Numbered from the stretch's first letter, positions 9,784 through 19,388 are shown. The stretch is DNA of 64,000 nucleotides from an uncultured Erysipelotrichaceae bacterium (GCA_944327105.1 CALVGN010000031.1:1-64000); one strand, 5' to 3'. The notes: a model not told the origin generated them from the letters alone. Numbers and translations are program-made.

Positions 9784-11510
9784 AACGGGCTCTCCTTGTG
9801 TTCGTGACGGATGAACGTATCAATAAAGGCGACTGGATCATTGATGTCGCATTTTTGGGCCAGATCATAAAGACTCGTGCGTTTTAAATATGCTTTTTCG
9901 ATCAATCGGGGATCACTGAGAACCACCGAACCGGCCGTATCGGCAATGATCTTACCATCGGTGATCACCACACAACGGTCGGTATATTCCAGCATCAAAT
10001 GCATATCATGGGTGATCAGTATGATGGTGATCCCTCGATCGTTCAATGTGGTCAAAAATTCCATGATCTCGCTGTAATGGCGATAATCCTGACCGGCTGT
10101 GGGTTCATCCAGGATCAATACGGATGGTTCAAGTACCAAAATGGAAGCAATGGTCACGCGTTTTTTCTGACCATAGCTTAATGCACAGATCGGCCAGTTG
10201 CGGTATTCGTATAATCCACAGATCTTCAAGGTATCATAGACTTTCGTTTCGATGGTATCTTTGTCATATCCACGGGAGAGCAATCCCAATGCCACTTCAT
10301 CATAGATCATGGTTTTACAGATCATTTGATTTGGATTTTGAAGCACATAGCCAATGGCATTGGCACGTTCTTTGATGGTCCAATCATTGATACATAGATC
10401 TTTATAAAAGATGGTTCCACCATCGATTTTCTCAAACCCGACGATACATTTGCTTAATGTACTTTTACCAGCACCATTTTTACCAACAATGGCCATCATC
10501 TCCCCTTGATGGATGGTAAGATCCACATGATCCAGGATCGGATGGATCCCATCATAGGAAAAGCAGAGATCGTTGATGGTCAAAACCGCTTCTTTTTCGA
10601 TGGGTTGAACCACGCTACGATTGGCTTGATACCATGATTTGACCAAATGCTGCTGTCCATTCAAATCATAGTGGGTATCATCAGAAAGATGTTTCGTTTG
10701 ACTTAAATCCACATCCGCATAGCGCATCGCCGCCACATACAATGGTTCCCGGATCCCGTTTTGTTCCAATAAATCACTGCATAACAGTTCATCCGGTGTC
10801 ATATCCGCCAAAATCGTGCCATGGTTGATCAATAGGATCCGATCCACATGGCGATGCAGCACATCCTCCAGACGGTGTTCGATGATGATCACCGTCTTAT
10901 TACGCTGTTTGGCAATGGTATCGATCAATTCGATGGCACTTTTTCCGGTCGATGGATCCAGATTGGCCAATGGTTCATCAAATAACAAAACCGGTGCATC
11001 CGCCACCATGGCCCCAGCCAGACAGGCCCTTTGTTTCTGTCCGCCGGAAAGTTCAAAGGGTGAGCGTTGCAAAAAAGAAGCCATATCAACGATCCCGGCC
11101 ACTTCCCGCACCTTGTGGTGCATCGTTTCCAGCGGCACATTATCATTTTCCAATTCAAAGGCAATATCTTCCCCAACGCTTAATCCGACGAATTGACTGT
11201 CGGCATCTTGCAATACGGTACCGACATATTGGCTGCATTTGAAAATATTGAGACTGGTCAGATCATGACCATACAGTTTGACGGATCCACCGATCTTTCC
11301 CGGATAGGCGAACGGGATCAATCCGTTAAGGCAATTGCCAAGCGTGGACTTCCCGCTGCCACTTGGACCGATGATCAATATTTTCTCCCCTTCGTAAATG
11401 GTCAGATTCACATCATGCAATGTCGGCCGCTTTTGGGAATCATATTGAAACGAAAAGTCGTTGAATTCGATGACCGCTCGTTTATTTATAGTTGTGTTCG
11501 TCATTTCCAT
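9780..11510 (-). CDS. ECF transporter ATPase with two fused ATP-binding domains
   Basis: The 576-residue protein contains two complete ABC ATPase units: Walker A GPSGSGKST (about 48-56) with signature LSGGQKQR, and Walker A GKNGAGKST (about 347) with LSYGQKKR and LILDEPTAGQD. Most ECF systems use separate EcfA and EcfA'; here they are fused, as in YkoD-type proteins. It powers the EcfT/S-component transporter at the membrane. It overlaps ecfT downstream and is separated from the S gene by a terminator. The ribosome site is weak; the ATG at 11504 is an alternative start. Confidence 0.93.
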   Translation of the reverse strand: MEMTNTTINKRAVIEFNDFSFQYDSQKRPTLHDVNLTIYEGEKILIIGPSGSGKSTLGNCLNGLIPFAYPGKIGGSVKLYGHDLTSLNIFKCSQYVGTVLQDADSQFVGLSVGEDIAFELENDNVPLETMHHKVREVAGIVDMASFLQRSPFELSGGQKQRACLAGAMVADAPVLLFDEPLANLDPSTGKSAIELIDTIAKQRNKTVIIIEHRLEDVLHRHVDRILLINHGTILADMTPDELLCSDLLEQNGIREPLYVAAMRYADVDLSQTKHLSDDTHYDLNGQQHLVKSWYQANRSVVQPIEKEAVLTINDLCFSYDGIHPILDHVDLTIHQGEMMAIVGKNGAGKSTLSKCIVGFEKIDGGTIFYKDLCINDWTIKERANAIGYVLQNPNQMICKTMIYDEVALGLLSRGYDKDTIETKVYDTLKICGLYEYRNWPICALSYGQKKRVTIASILVLEPSVLILDEPTAGQDYRHYSEIMEFLTTLNDRGITIILITHDMHLMLEYTDRCVVITDGKIIADTAGSVVLSDPRLIEKAYLKRTSLYDLAQKCDINDPVAFIDTFIRHEHKESPL

Positions 11511-11573
11511 ATGTATTTATTATCACTGTCAACAATTGGATTGTTCAAGTGTCGACTTCCATAAAAAAGAAAA

Positions 11574-11600
11574 GTAGCCGACATATTTCATGTCGGCTAC
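11574..11600 (-). terminator. Hairpin terminator between the S-component gene and the ECF ATPase gene
   Basis: Eleven-base arms GTAGCCGACAT (11574-11584) and its complement (11590-11600) with a 5-base loop. There is a T-rich tract on both sides; on the minus strand it reads CTTTTCTTTTTT. It sits 25 bases after the S-component stop and would reduce read-through into the ATPase gene. Confidence 0.85.
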
Positions 11601-11624
11601 GATTTTTTCGGTAATCTTGCCGAA

Positions 11625-12182
11625 TTACTCGATATCCAGCGAACCCTTTTTCACACGGGTCTTGCTGTAAGCAAAGCAAAGCAGAACACTCAATACGCAA
11701 GTGGTGATCGCGTTGGAACCAAATGCCATCAAGCCCTGAGCAAAGACATAGTCCCACGGTTGGGCATACTGGATCATATCACCAGCCGGTGCGACCAATA
11801 ACCAGGCGATCGCATTGCCCAATACGCTGAGCACACACAAGATCACCGCATCTTTGACGGAAAACTTTCCGCTTTCGATATCCATGAAGTAATAGCATAA
11901 ACCGGAAACGATACCGACCACGGCACTACCGGCGACCCATGCCCAGGATGGAGTACCCCACATCAGGGAATCGGAAATGGTATGACCGATCAAGCCGATC
12001 AAACCACCGGCAATTGGACCGAAAACTACACCAAAGAATGCTTCCACACCATAGGTGATGTTGATGGTGGTGTTTGGAATCGGTGATGGAACCTTGACAA
12101 ACATGGTCAAGACGATGAATAAAGCTGCACCCAGGCCAGTACCGACCAGAGTTTTTGTAGTGAATAATGGTTTCTTACTCAT
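11625..12182 (-). CDS. ECF transporter S component, UPF0397 family
   Basis: A 185-residue membrane protein with about six hydrophobic segments. The segments VKVPSPIPNTTINITYGVEA and FGPIAGGLIGLIGHTISDSL are typical of the UPF0397 family, substrate-binding components of energy-coupling factor transporters. It heads the cluster: S component, terminator, double ATPase, EcfT, two DUF62 enzymes. The substrate is not known to me. The constant neighbourhood with S-adenosylmethionine hydrolases suggests a compound related to S-adenosylmethionine, adenosine or methionine, but that is inference. Two palindrome copies lie directly upstream. Confidence 0.85.
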   Translation of the reverse strand: MSKKPLFTTKTLVGTGLGAALFIVLTMFVKVPSPIPNTTINITYGVEAFFGVVFGPIAGGLIGLIGHTISDSLMWGTPSWAWVAGSAVVGIVSGLCYYFMDIESGKFSVKDAVILCVLSVLGNAIAWLLVAPAGDMIQYAQPWDYVFAQGLMAFGSNAITTCVLSVLLCFAYSKTRVKKGSLDIE

Positions 12183-12209
12183 TTCACTTACCCCCTAACA
12201 AAGGATAGT

Positions 12210-12267
12210 ATGGTTGAACCATGCGTAAATTTCAAGTGAAAAAACGGTTGAATTATGGTTGAACCAT
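12210..12267. repeat. Two identical palindrome copies upstream of the S-component gene
   Basis: ATGGTTGAACCAT occurs at 12210-12222 and again at 12255-12267, 45 bases apart start to start, in the same orientation. Related flanking bases follow each copy (ATG.GTAAA and ATGTGAAAA). They fill the 100-base gap between the S-component start and the esterase stop and so occupy promoter or leader space. Confidence 0.9.
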
Positions 12268-12284
12268 GTGAAAACGGTTTCAAT

Positions 12285-13166
12285 TTAATAATCGAACAGC
12301 GTTTCCCCTTTGCCACACTGATGATCCATATATTCACACACCTTGTAATTCAATGTGTCTGAAAAGATCAGATCGCCACCATGGACCCCATCTTCGATTT
12401 CCAAAAACACTGCCGGCACATTGGCTTTATAGCAGACTTCCTGCAATTTTGCACTTTGTGCAACATCAACGACCGAATCGGCATCACCATGGATGATCAT
12501 CAACGGGAACTGGTATTTTCCATTTTCGATCTCATGGTAGATATTGGACATTTCAAAGATCGGATCTTCCGGATCAAAGACTTTCATATTAAACAATTTG
12601 CCTTCCATGGATTCACTGATGTCATCCCCAGGTTTATACCCTTCATCCAGCAATAATTGTTTCAAATCACACGGACCATAGTAATCGATGACGCCTTTGA
12701 TGATCGACGGATCGATGCCACTAAAGCGATCACACAGGCGCCAGGCCGCCAATATGGCGGTATGGGCGCCGGAGGAATCGCCGGCAATAAAGACATTGGT
12801 CGTATCAATAGGATACGGTGTTTCATTGGTCAGAAAATAATAAATGGAATCCATCACATCATTGACCTGCGTCGGATAGTGGACTAAAGAAGAGTCGCGA
12901 TAACTCAATACAACAACGACCATCCCCTTGCGGGCAAACGCCGCCAATTGCGGCGTTTCCAGCCCAAGATCCTGCCATGTCCATCCACTTCCCTGAATGA
13001 AAAACAAAACGGGGAATCGATCCGGATAGGGTTTATCTTTCTGGGGATAATAGTTGAACGGGTAGATGACCCTGGCGCGTGTGGTATTGCCATCCCCATA
13101 GGTATGCACCGTGAAGGTATCGGTTTCCACGCAATGATACATGGGATCACTCAGTTTCAGTTTCAT
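12285..13166 (-). CDS. Alpha/beta hydrolase, esterase/lipase-like
   Basis: A 293-residue alpha/beta hydrolase. The nucleophile elbow is GDSSGAHT, with catalytic Ser in GxSxG-type context; the oxyanion region is FFIQGSGW (in place of HGGG). Late acid and base positions fit HGDADSVVD and DGVHGGD. This pattern fits carboxylesterases of the hormone-sensitive lipase/BD-FAE type, which cleave small or carbohydrate-linked esters. The start at 13166 (MKLKLSDP) is chosen over an upstream in-frame ATG because AAAGGACG lies at the right distance. No signal peptide, so cytoplasmic. Confidence 0.85.
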   Translation of the reverse strand: MKLKLSDPMYHCVETDTFTVHTYGDGNTTRARVIYPFNYYPQKDKPYPDRFPVLFFIQGSGWTWQDLGLETPQLAAFARKGMVVVVLSYRDSSLVHYPTQVNDVMDSIYYFLTNETPYPIDTTNVFIAGDSSGAHTAILAAWRLCDRFSGIDPSIIKGVIDYYGPCDLKQLLLDEGYKPGDDISESMEGKLFNMKVFDPEDPIFEMSNIYHEIENGKYQFPLMIIHGDADSVVDVAQSAKLQEVCYKANVPAVFLEIEDGVHGGDLIFSDTLNYKVCEYMDHQCGKGETLFDY

Positions 13167-13204
13167 AGAGTTCGTCCTTTCGTGATTTGGTTGGATCACT
13201 GATA

Positions 13205-15352
13205 TTATACGGTATCTTTGAGCCGTTTCACCAGCGTGGTCTTGCGAACTTTGCCTTTTCGCCCAGCCCCCTTGAGAAAATGATCATAATCTCCGATCAA
13301 GATCAATTGTTTTCTGGCACGGGTGACGGCAGTATAAAGCAAATTGGTGGTAAACATGGCAGACGCACATTTTGGCAAGACCAAAACCACTATGTCGAAT
13401 TCATTGCCCTGCATTTTATGGATGGTGACGGCATAGGCCAGTTTGATGTGATCATAGCTTGATCGGTCGTAGGATACGAATTGATCATCGAATCGGGCAT
13501 CGATCTGTAAGCCTGCTTCTTTTTTACCTTTGGCAACGGGATGGATATCGATGATGGTACCGATATCCCCGTTGAAGACATATTGGTCGACATCATTTCT
13601 GGTTTGCAATATGGTATCTCCAATATGGAAGGTGGTATAACCATAGCTGACACGGAGTCCATTGAAGGGACCATAATAGGGTTGTAACAGGGTATTCAAT
13701 GCTTTGACACCTCCACTGCGCTCATGCATGGCACTGGCGACCATCATATTGGCATGTTGATGGATCAACGGTTCGACCACAGAAGCAACATGGTAGCTGA
13801 TCTGTGTATCGGCACATTGGATAAACCGTACATTATGATCAAAAATGGTTGGATCAATGGAATGATTCAATATCCCATATGCCAGATCAACGATCCGATT
13901 ATCATTACTTTGGCGGTAATTATGTTCCAGTTTGACGGTGGTCAAACCATCCCAATCCATCAAATCCGCCAATAGATTCCCCGCTTCCACACTGGGCAAT
14001 TGATCTGCATCGCCGATCATGATGATCTTTTTGATATTTTCTCCCGCTTTGCATAATTGCGAAAATAACAATGTATCCACCATGGAAACTTCATCGATGA
14101 TCACGATATCCGCTTGTAATGGTGAATCGGGATTGCGGTTGAATCCATGGTCTAAACCACCATAACCCAATAGCGCATGTAATGTGGAGGCATGGATCCC
14201 CAATACTTCCGATAACCGCTTTGCGGCCCGCCCTGTCGGGGCGGCGGCCACGATCGTGGCCATCGGATAGTATTGGCGAAACAGACTCACCATGGCTTTG
14301 GTGATGCTGGTCTTTCCACTGCCCGGTCCACCGGTGATGATCAACAGATCATTGACAAATGCCGATAATATGGCATTTTTCTGACTGTGATCATAGGCGA
14401 TATTCTGGTTTGAACAATAGTGATCCAATGCCTGTTCCACTTCATCCAACGCCACATCTTCCAAATGGATATGGGGAAATGATTTAAGATACGATGCGAT
14501 CGTGCATTCGGCTAAATATTGATCCAACGGATAGATCCGATTTTCTTCCAAAACCAGTAATTCCTTGGTGATACCAAGATCGATCAGATGATTCAATGTT
14601 GGTTCATCCATCCCCATTTTGGCCAAACCAAAGCTTGCCAGTTGTGCATAATCCATATACACACTGCCGCTTGTTGCAACAGTGTGACGTAAATGATGGA
14701 CCACTTGAGCCAATTGGACCACCTCATCATCGTGGTCAAATTCAAGATATTCCGCGATTTTCACTGCACTTTTGAATTCGATATCTTCCAAATCGTAATA
14801 GGGTGTAAACGGATCCTCCTGCAAAATCCTTTTGGTTTGATCTTTATACGTTTGATAAATCAAATGACTTTGATCGATATCCAATCCGCATTCGCTCAAA
14901 AACGTTACATTGCGATGGAATCCATCATCTTTGACCATCAGTGTGGTTAACACCGATGCAACTTGGTTTTCACTCAATCCCACGTTTTCCAGTATGGTTG
15001 GATCATTCAATATCTGTTCGATGCAATCTTCACCTAAGGTGTCCACGATTTTCTGTGCACTGACCATGCCGATGCCATGGAATGCACTGGACGCAAAATA
15101 TGCGATGATGGCATCCCGGCTGCTTGGAGTATACGGTAGCATCCGCGTGAATTTGAATTGCATGCCGTAGCGTTGGTCCATCCCATAGTCACCGCTGAAG
15201 GTATACACTCCTTCCACTTCGGGTTTGAAACCATAGCCGACAAACGTATTCATGGTGCTTTCGTTGTCTAAGACAACTGAAAGCACCATGAAATGGTTGG
15301 ATGCATTGAAATAGCGGATCTTTGCCACCGTCGCGGTTAATTCAAGTGGCAT
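13205..15352 (-). CDS. recD2: RecD-like ATP-dependent DNA helicase
   Basis: A 715-residue SF1B helicase. The N-terminal third carries the helix-hairpin-helix-like region of RecD2 proteins. The helicase part shows Walker A GGPGSGKTSITKAM (about residue 340), IVIIDEVSMVDTLLF (motif II), GDADQLPSVEAG, VTIHKMQGNEF and YTAVTRARKQLILIGD. RecD2 unwinds DNA 5' to 3' in repair and replication stress and works without RecBC in Bacillota. It overlaps the mnmA stop by 16 bases, so the two are co-translated. Confidence 0.93.
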   Translation of the reverse strand: MPLELTATVAKIRYFNASNHFMVLSVVLDNESTMNTFVGYGFKPEVEGVYTFSGDYGMDQRYGMQFKFTRMLPYTPSSRDAIIAYFASSAFHGIGMVSAQKIVDTLGEDCIEQILNDPTILENVGLSENQVASVLTTLMVKDDGFHRNVTFLSECGLDIDQSHLIYQTYKDQTKRILQEDPFTPYYDLEDIEFKSAVKIAEYLEFDHDDEVVQLAQVVHHLRHTVATSGSVYMDYAQLASFGLAKMGMDEPTLNHLIDLGITKELLVLEENRIYPLDQYLAECTIASYLKSFPHIHLEDVALDEVEQALDHYCSNQNIAYDHSQKNAILSAFVNDLLIITGGPGSGKTSITKAMVSLFRQYYPMATIVAAAPTGRAAKRLSEVLGIHASTLHALLGYGGLDHGFNRNPDSPLQADIVIIDEVSMVDTLLFSQLCKAGENIKKIIMIGDADQLPSVEAGNLLADLMDWDGLTTVKLEHNYRQSNDNRIVDLAYGILNHSIDPTIFDHNVRFIQCADTQISYHVASVVEPLIHQHANMMVASAMHERSGGVKALNTLLQPYYGPFNGLRVSYGYTTFHIGDTILQTRNDVDQYVFNGDIGTIIDIHPVAKGKKEAGLQIDARFDDQFVSYDRSSYDHIKLAYAVTIHKMQGNEFDIVVLVLPKCASAMFTTNLLYTAVTRARKQLILIGDYDHFLKGAGRKGKVRKTTLVKRLKDTV

Positions 15353-16488
15353 AAATGGCGTGCGATCCTTTCATCCAAAGAAATATCATCGTGATAAATC
15401 GCATCGATGGTCCCACCACCCAATACCAGATCATGATCATAAAAGACGGCCTGTTGTCCGGGTGTGACGGCTTTGATGCCTTGGGGATAACTCACCGTGA
15501 CATGTTGATCATCGACTTTAGTAATGGTCACATCATTGTCATTTTGACGATATCGGAATTTCGCCTGGCAATGGATGGTGTGACCATTGGGGATATCGAT
15601 GAACCAATTGGTATTTGATACATCACACTTGGTTGAAACCAACCACTTATCATCTTTACCATTGGCGACATATAAAATATTTTTTTCCACATCTTTGCCG
15701 ACCACAAACCATGGACCATATGCCCCACCGATATCCAATCCCTTTCGCTGCCCCAATGTATAAAAGAAAACACCTTGATGCTGCTTGAGTACTTTGCCGC
15801 TGGTCACATCCACGATATCCCCTGGTTTAGCCGGTAAATAATTCTGCATGAATTGACGGAAATGCCGTTCCCCGATAAAACAGATCCCTGTGGAATCTTT
15901 CTTTGTCGCGATCGAAAGATCCAGTTTCGTTGCGATCTCGCGGATTTGAGGCTTTAAAAGATCGGCCAATGGAAATAATGCATGGGACAAGGCAAAACGG
16001 GAAATCTGCGCTAGAAAATACGTTTGGTCTTTGTTTCGATCCTTGGCTTTGTACATCCGTGAACCATCGTGGTCATGGATGACTTTGGCATAGTGACCGG
16101 TGGCCACATAATCGAATCCTTGCTCCAGACCATACTTTAAAAAATGATCGAATTTGATATATTTGTTGCACAAAATATCGGGATTGGGCGTTCTTCCTTT
16201 GGCACTTTCATGGATAAAACTGGTAAAAACTTCATCCCAGTATTCTTTGATATAATCCACCCGCTGAAGTGGTAGATCCAACTTTGCGGCAACGGCTTTG
16301 GCATCATTGAAATCTGCTTCCTGCGGACAGATTTCATCGAATGCCGAATCGTTGCCTTTGACATCATTATTGACCAATGCATCCCAATTGCGCATGAAAG
16401 CACAGGTAACATCATATCCCTGTGCTTTTAAAAGATAGGCAGCAACGGCACTGTCCACCCCACCGGATAATCCGACCAGTATCTTCAT
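15337..16488 (-). CDS. mnmA: tRNA 2-thiouridylase MnmA
   Basis: A 383-residue PP-loop enzyme: MKILVGLSGGVDSAVAAYLL at the N-terminus (ATP-binding SGGVDS), CNKYIKFDHFL with the first catalytic Cys, ATGHYAKV, and STGICFIGERHFRQF with the second catalytic Cys. It thiolates U34 of Glu, Gln and Lys tRNAs using sulphur passed from a cysteine desulphurase. The start at 16488 matches the family; upstream in-frame codons overlap spx. One palindrome variant (15575-15587) lies inside the gene. Confidence 0.96.
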   Translation of the reverse strand: MKILVGLSGGVDSAVAAYLLKAQGYDVTCAFMRNWDALVNNDVKGNDSAFDEICPQEADFNDAKAVAAKLDLPLQRVDYIKEYWDEVFTSFIHESAKGRTPNPDILCNKYIKFDHFLKYGLEQGFDYVATGHYAKVIHDHDGSRMYKAKDRNKDQTYFLAQISRFALSHALFPLADLLKPQIREIATKLDLSIATKKDSTGICFIGERHFRQFMQNYLPAKPGDIVDVTSGKVLKQHQGVFFYTLGQRKGLDIGGAYGPWFVVGKDVEKNILYVANGKDDKWLVSTKCDVSNTNWFIDIPNGHTIHCQAKFRYRQNDNDVTITKVDDQHVTVSYPQGIKAVTPGQQAVFYDHDLVLGGGTIDAIYHDDISLDERIARHLCHLN

Positions 16489-16922
16489 GCGTTGCCGCCT
16501 TCTTTGGCATGGCAGGTGGCATAACGATCGCAATCGTTTGGATTGCAGACGCTTCTAGCCATCGTGCGCAATTGCTTGGGAACGAATGCATCGATTTCTT
16601 CTTCATCATAACCGATCTGCATATTGTCTTCATTGATGATGATCGGTCGTTTGAGTACCGATGGATGCTGTTGGATGAAATCGACCAATTCATTGGTATT
16701 CATGTGGTCCAGATCGATTTTACCCTGCTGGAAGAGTTTGCTGCGTTTGGAAATGATGTCATCAAACCCGTTTTCACTGCGACTGAGCAGGTATTTGATT
16801 TCTTTGGGATCCAGGATGATCTGAAAGATATTTTTTTCGATGTAATTGATTTGTTTCTGGTTCAACCAGGCTTTGACTTTACGGCAGGAAGCGCAACCGG
16901 GTGAAGTATAGACAACGATCAT
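16485..16922 (-). CDS. spx: Spx/MgsR-type redox regulator (ArsC family)
   Basis: A 145-residue ArsC-family protein with the N-terminal CASC (CxxC) redox switch and RPIIINEDNMQIGYDEEEI in the C-terminal half, as in Spx, which binds the RNA polymerase alpha C-terminal domain under disulphide stress. The C-terminus carries extra cysteines (CNPNDCDRYATC), unusual for Spx, which could add a metal or redox site. It overlaps mnmA by 4 bases, so the two are coupled. MgsR or another Spx paralogue is possible. Confidence 0.88.
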   Translation of the reverse strand: MIVVYTSPGCASCRKVKAWLNQKQINYIEKNIFQIILDPKEIKYLLSRSENGFDDIISKRSKLFQQGKIDLDHMNTNELVDFIQQHPSVLKRPIIINEDNMQIGYDEEEIDAFVPKQLRTMARSVCNPNDCDRYATCHAKEGGNA

Positions 16923-16967
16923 GGTTTGTCCTTTCTAAAGGTATGGTTCAATTATAACGCGATATGG

Positions 16968-16994
16968 TTTGGATTGACATATGGTCAATCCAAA
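16968..16994 (-). terminator. Hairpin at the end of the YitT-family gene
   Basis: Perfect 11-base arms TTTGGATTGAC (16968-16978) and GTCAATCCAAA (16984-16994) with a 5-base loop, overlapping the stop codon of the YitT-family gene. No clear T run follows on the minus strand, so it may be a weak terminator or an RNA-end stabiliser. Confidence 0.45.
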
Positions 16995-17857
16995 GGACGT
17001 TGGATGAATCGACCGACGATGCGTTCGGTGGAATTGACGGTGATAAAGGCATGGGGTTCCACAGCTTTGATGTGTTTGATCAGGGGGGTGTATTCATCCA
17101 TGGTAATGGTGGTAAAGACCAGGTATTCGGTTTGTTTAGCAAAACCACCCTCACCTTTGAATACGGTCAAAGAATGGGTGGTATACGCATAGATCTCCTT
17201 GGCCACATCATCGGGATGTTGGGTAATGATGAATAATGTGACATGTTTATACCGTTCATGCATGAAATTCACGACTTGGGTATAAACAAACTGATAAACG
17301 ATCGAATACAGTGCCCGATCCCATCCGAAGATCAATCCGGCCACGATCAATACCAGACAATTGAATCCGAAGATATACGACCAGGTAGATACCCCTTTTT
17401 TGATGGAAAAATACATGGCGATAAAATCGGTACCACCCGTGGAGGCATTGATATTCAACACCAATGATGTGGCAAAACCAGATAGGATACCACCAAAGAT
17501 GGTGATCAAAATGATTTCATCCGTGAGTTGGATCTTGGGTAGTACTGCTGTAAATATGGATGTCAGGGTGAACCAGACCACCGTATAACTGGTGAAATGT
17601 TTGCCAAGGGGCTTGGCAAACAAAACCGCGATGATGATATTCAGTGCAAAATAGACCGGCGAAAAGGTTAACGGGACATTGACCATATTGGCCAATTGGT
17701 ACAGCAATCGGGAGATACCGGCTGTTCCGCCGGGGAATAAGTTGCCATATTCGACAAAGATATTCATGGAAACGGAATATAACAGTGATGAAACGATCAG
17801 GATCACTGCGCGATATATGGTTTTATGACGATCATCGACATTTTTGAGCATACCCAT
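16985..17857 (-). CDS. YitT family membrane protein (DUF161/DUF2179)
   Basis: A 290-residue protein. About five to six membrane segments form the N-terminal YitT domain (FVEYGNLFPGGTAGISRLLYQ, SGFATSLVLNINASTGGTDFIAMY), followed by a soluble C-terminal domain of about 80 residues (VFKGEGGFAKQTEYLVFTTI, TVNSTERIVGRFIQRPLD) matching DUF2179. Function is not established for the family; transport or second-messenger sensing has been suggested. The start at 17857 has AGGTGG at the correct distance. The leader contains a 14-base palindrome variant with one end mismatch (17858). Confidence 0.88.
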   Translation of the reverse strand: MGMLKNVDDRHKTIYRAVILIVSSLLYSVSMNIFVEYGNLFPGGTAGISRLLYQLANMVNVPLTFSPVYFALNIIIAVLFAKPLGKHFTSYTVVWFTLTSIFTAVLPKIQLTDEIILITIFGGILSGFATSLVLNINASTGGTDFIAMYFSIKKGVSTWSYIFGFNCLVLIVAGLIFGWDRALYSIVYQFVYTQVVNFMHERYKHVTLFIITQHPDDVAKEIYAYTTHSLTVFKGEGGFAKQTEYLVFTTITMDEYTPLIKHIKAVEPHAFITVNSTERIVGRFIQRPLD

Positions 17858-18125
17858 GGTTGAAACCACCTTTAATATTTAATTCAAACAGTTCTTATAT
17901 TAGCATCTGGATTCTTATATTTCATAAGATAAACGCGTAAATCTATTCTATAAAGAATGATTTAGAAAAATACATATTACCCTTATAGATGTTTTCATGT
18001 CGCTTCCACTTTACGTAAACTATAGAAAAAATGATATACGTATATTTAGCTATTAATGGCTGATTCGAATTCTAAAGGCGAAACAGCAAATCATCCTCGA
18101 TATAACTCCTACCTTAAATGACTGA

Positions 18126-18239
18126 CTTTTTTATAGGAATTTTAATAATGAAGCGTATTCATGGTCAAAGACATTATTTAATGATCAGGTCAATCAAGTA
18201 AATGTCTGGGTAATTGAAGGTGTCGAAACAGTTTATTAA
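18126..18239 (+). pseudogene. Remnant of a protein C-terminus in the gap 17858-18245
   Basis: The 388-base gap between the YitT gene and the lipoprotein gene is AT-rich and has no intact gene. At 18126-18239 an open stretch on the plus strand encodes 37 protein-like residues and a stop (FNNEAYSWSKTLFNDQ, then VNVWVIEGVETVY). It has no start or ribosome site, so it looks like the 3' end of a deleted gene. A further short open stretch starts with ATG at 18056. The parent family is not recognised. This supports insertion and deletion events here. Confidence 0.4.
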
Positions 18240-18245
18240 ATTTAG

Positions 18246-19388
18246 TTACTGACTAACGTAGAAATCCACAACTTCTGGATTTGCATCAGTACCAGTAACC
18301 GTAGCTTCCGCAACAGTATCAAACTCTTGACCATAAAAATCAGTAATTGTTACACCAACTTTGAAATACCAGGTATTACCAATTTGCTCTTCGTTTATTA
18401 AATCTAAAATCCAGTGTGGCTTAAATTCGACGTATAGATTTTCTCCATAATCTTCAAAAGCTTCTCTCGCTACACTTTTTGACAATGTTTTTGTTGATAT
18501 GTCATCTTTAACTTCTTCCTTATCTTCCCTATATTTATTTACTTTGAGTGTTACATTTGCATCCTTAGAATAAGTACTACCTTCCGAAAAGTAGGTAGAA
18601 TCAATCCGCACAGAAAATACAGTGTTATCTTCTGTTAAAACATTAGTTGAATACGTTTCAGATTCAATGTTTTTAAACCCTAAGGCTCTAAGTTCGTTTA
18701 TGACATCATCTACATCTCTATGAAGATAATGGTTTTCAGGATATGGCATTACAATATCCTCTTCTACATGGTACTCAATTGTCACTGGGGAATCTGCAAG
18801 GAATAAATCTTGCTTAGTAAACGAATCTGTATCATTTATAATGATTCTCGTAACAATATTTAAATCATTTAACTTTTCAGGAGACAAATCCTTTATTGGG
18901 GTAAGTGAAATAGTGGAAAACCCAGCCTCTTCAAAAATAGTCTTAACTTCACTATATGTTAAAGAGCCTAAATCAGATGCATCAAGTGGAGGCTGTATTT
19001 CATAGGTTGTATCAACATCAATCTGATCATTATGACAATGTATGTAATATTTGACAGACGTATCCCTTTGAATCGAAAGACTTTCTATTCCATCAACACT
19101 ACTATCTTCCTCACTTTCAAAGCGTATAGTGTGCATTCCGCTTTCTAAAGTAACTTCATAAATCTCGGTACTTCCGTGATCTAAAATTCCAATCTCCTGA
19201 TCGTCAATTAAAATCTTTACATCATATCGGCTAAGAAACCAGTTATCCCTACACGAGACCTCAATGCTAGTTAGGAATTTGGGTAATTCACTAATTGCTT
19301 GCTCTTCATGGTCTCCACTAGAACATGAACTACCAAAAAGAAATATTGTTAAAATTGTCATTAAGATATTAATGCTTAATCGTTTCAT
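18246..19388 (-). CDS. Lipoprotein with PASTA-like domains, unknown function
   Basis: A 380-residue protein with signal MKRLSINILMTILTIFLFGSSC and a lipobox Cys, hence membrane-anchored outside the cell. After an acidic linker comes a beta-rich region (VKILIDDQEIGILDHGSTEIYEV). Then two PASTA-like segments can be seen: YSEVKTIFEEAGFSTI and DVDDVINELRALGFKNIE, the latter followed by a beta hairpin. The C-terminus (WYFKVGVTITDFYGQEFD) is a further beta domain. Start: GAGGGAAG 8 bases before ATG 19388. By eye the gene is more AT-rich than its neighbours and has no palindrome copies, so it is probably acquired. It lies beside tRNA-Thr. Confidence 0.75.
   Translation of the reverse strand: MKRLSINILMTILTIFLFGSSCSSGDHEEQAISELPKFLTSIEVSCRDNWFLSRYDVKILIDDQEIGILDHGSTEIYEVTLESGMHTIRFESEEDSSVDGIESLSIQRDTSVKYYIHCHNDQIDVDTTYEIQPPLDASDLGSLTYSEVKTIFEEAGFSTISLTPIKDLSPEKLNDLNIVTRIIINDTDSFTKQDLFLADSPVTIEYHVEEDIVMPYPENHYLHRDVDDVINELRALGFKNIESETYSTNVLTEDNTVFSVRIDSTYFSEGSTYSKDANVTLKVNKYREDKEEVKDDISTKTLSKSVAREAFEDYGENLYVEFKPHWILDLINEEQIGNTWYFKVGVTITDFYGQEFDTVAEATVTGTDANPEVVDFYVSQ

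Noticed and set aside
12183-12284. SAM or vitamin riboswitch before the ECF S component
   Set aside because: Only 100 bases, filled by two palindromes; no riboswitch core or terminator-antiterminator pair recognised.
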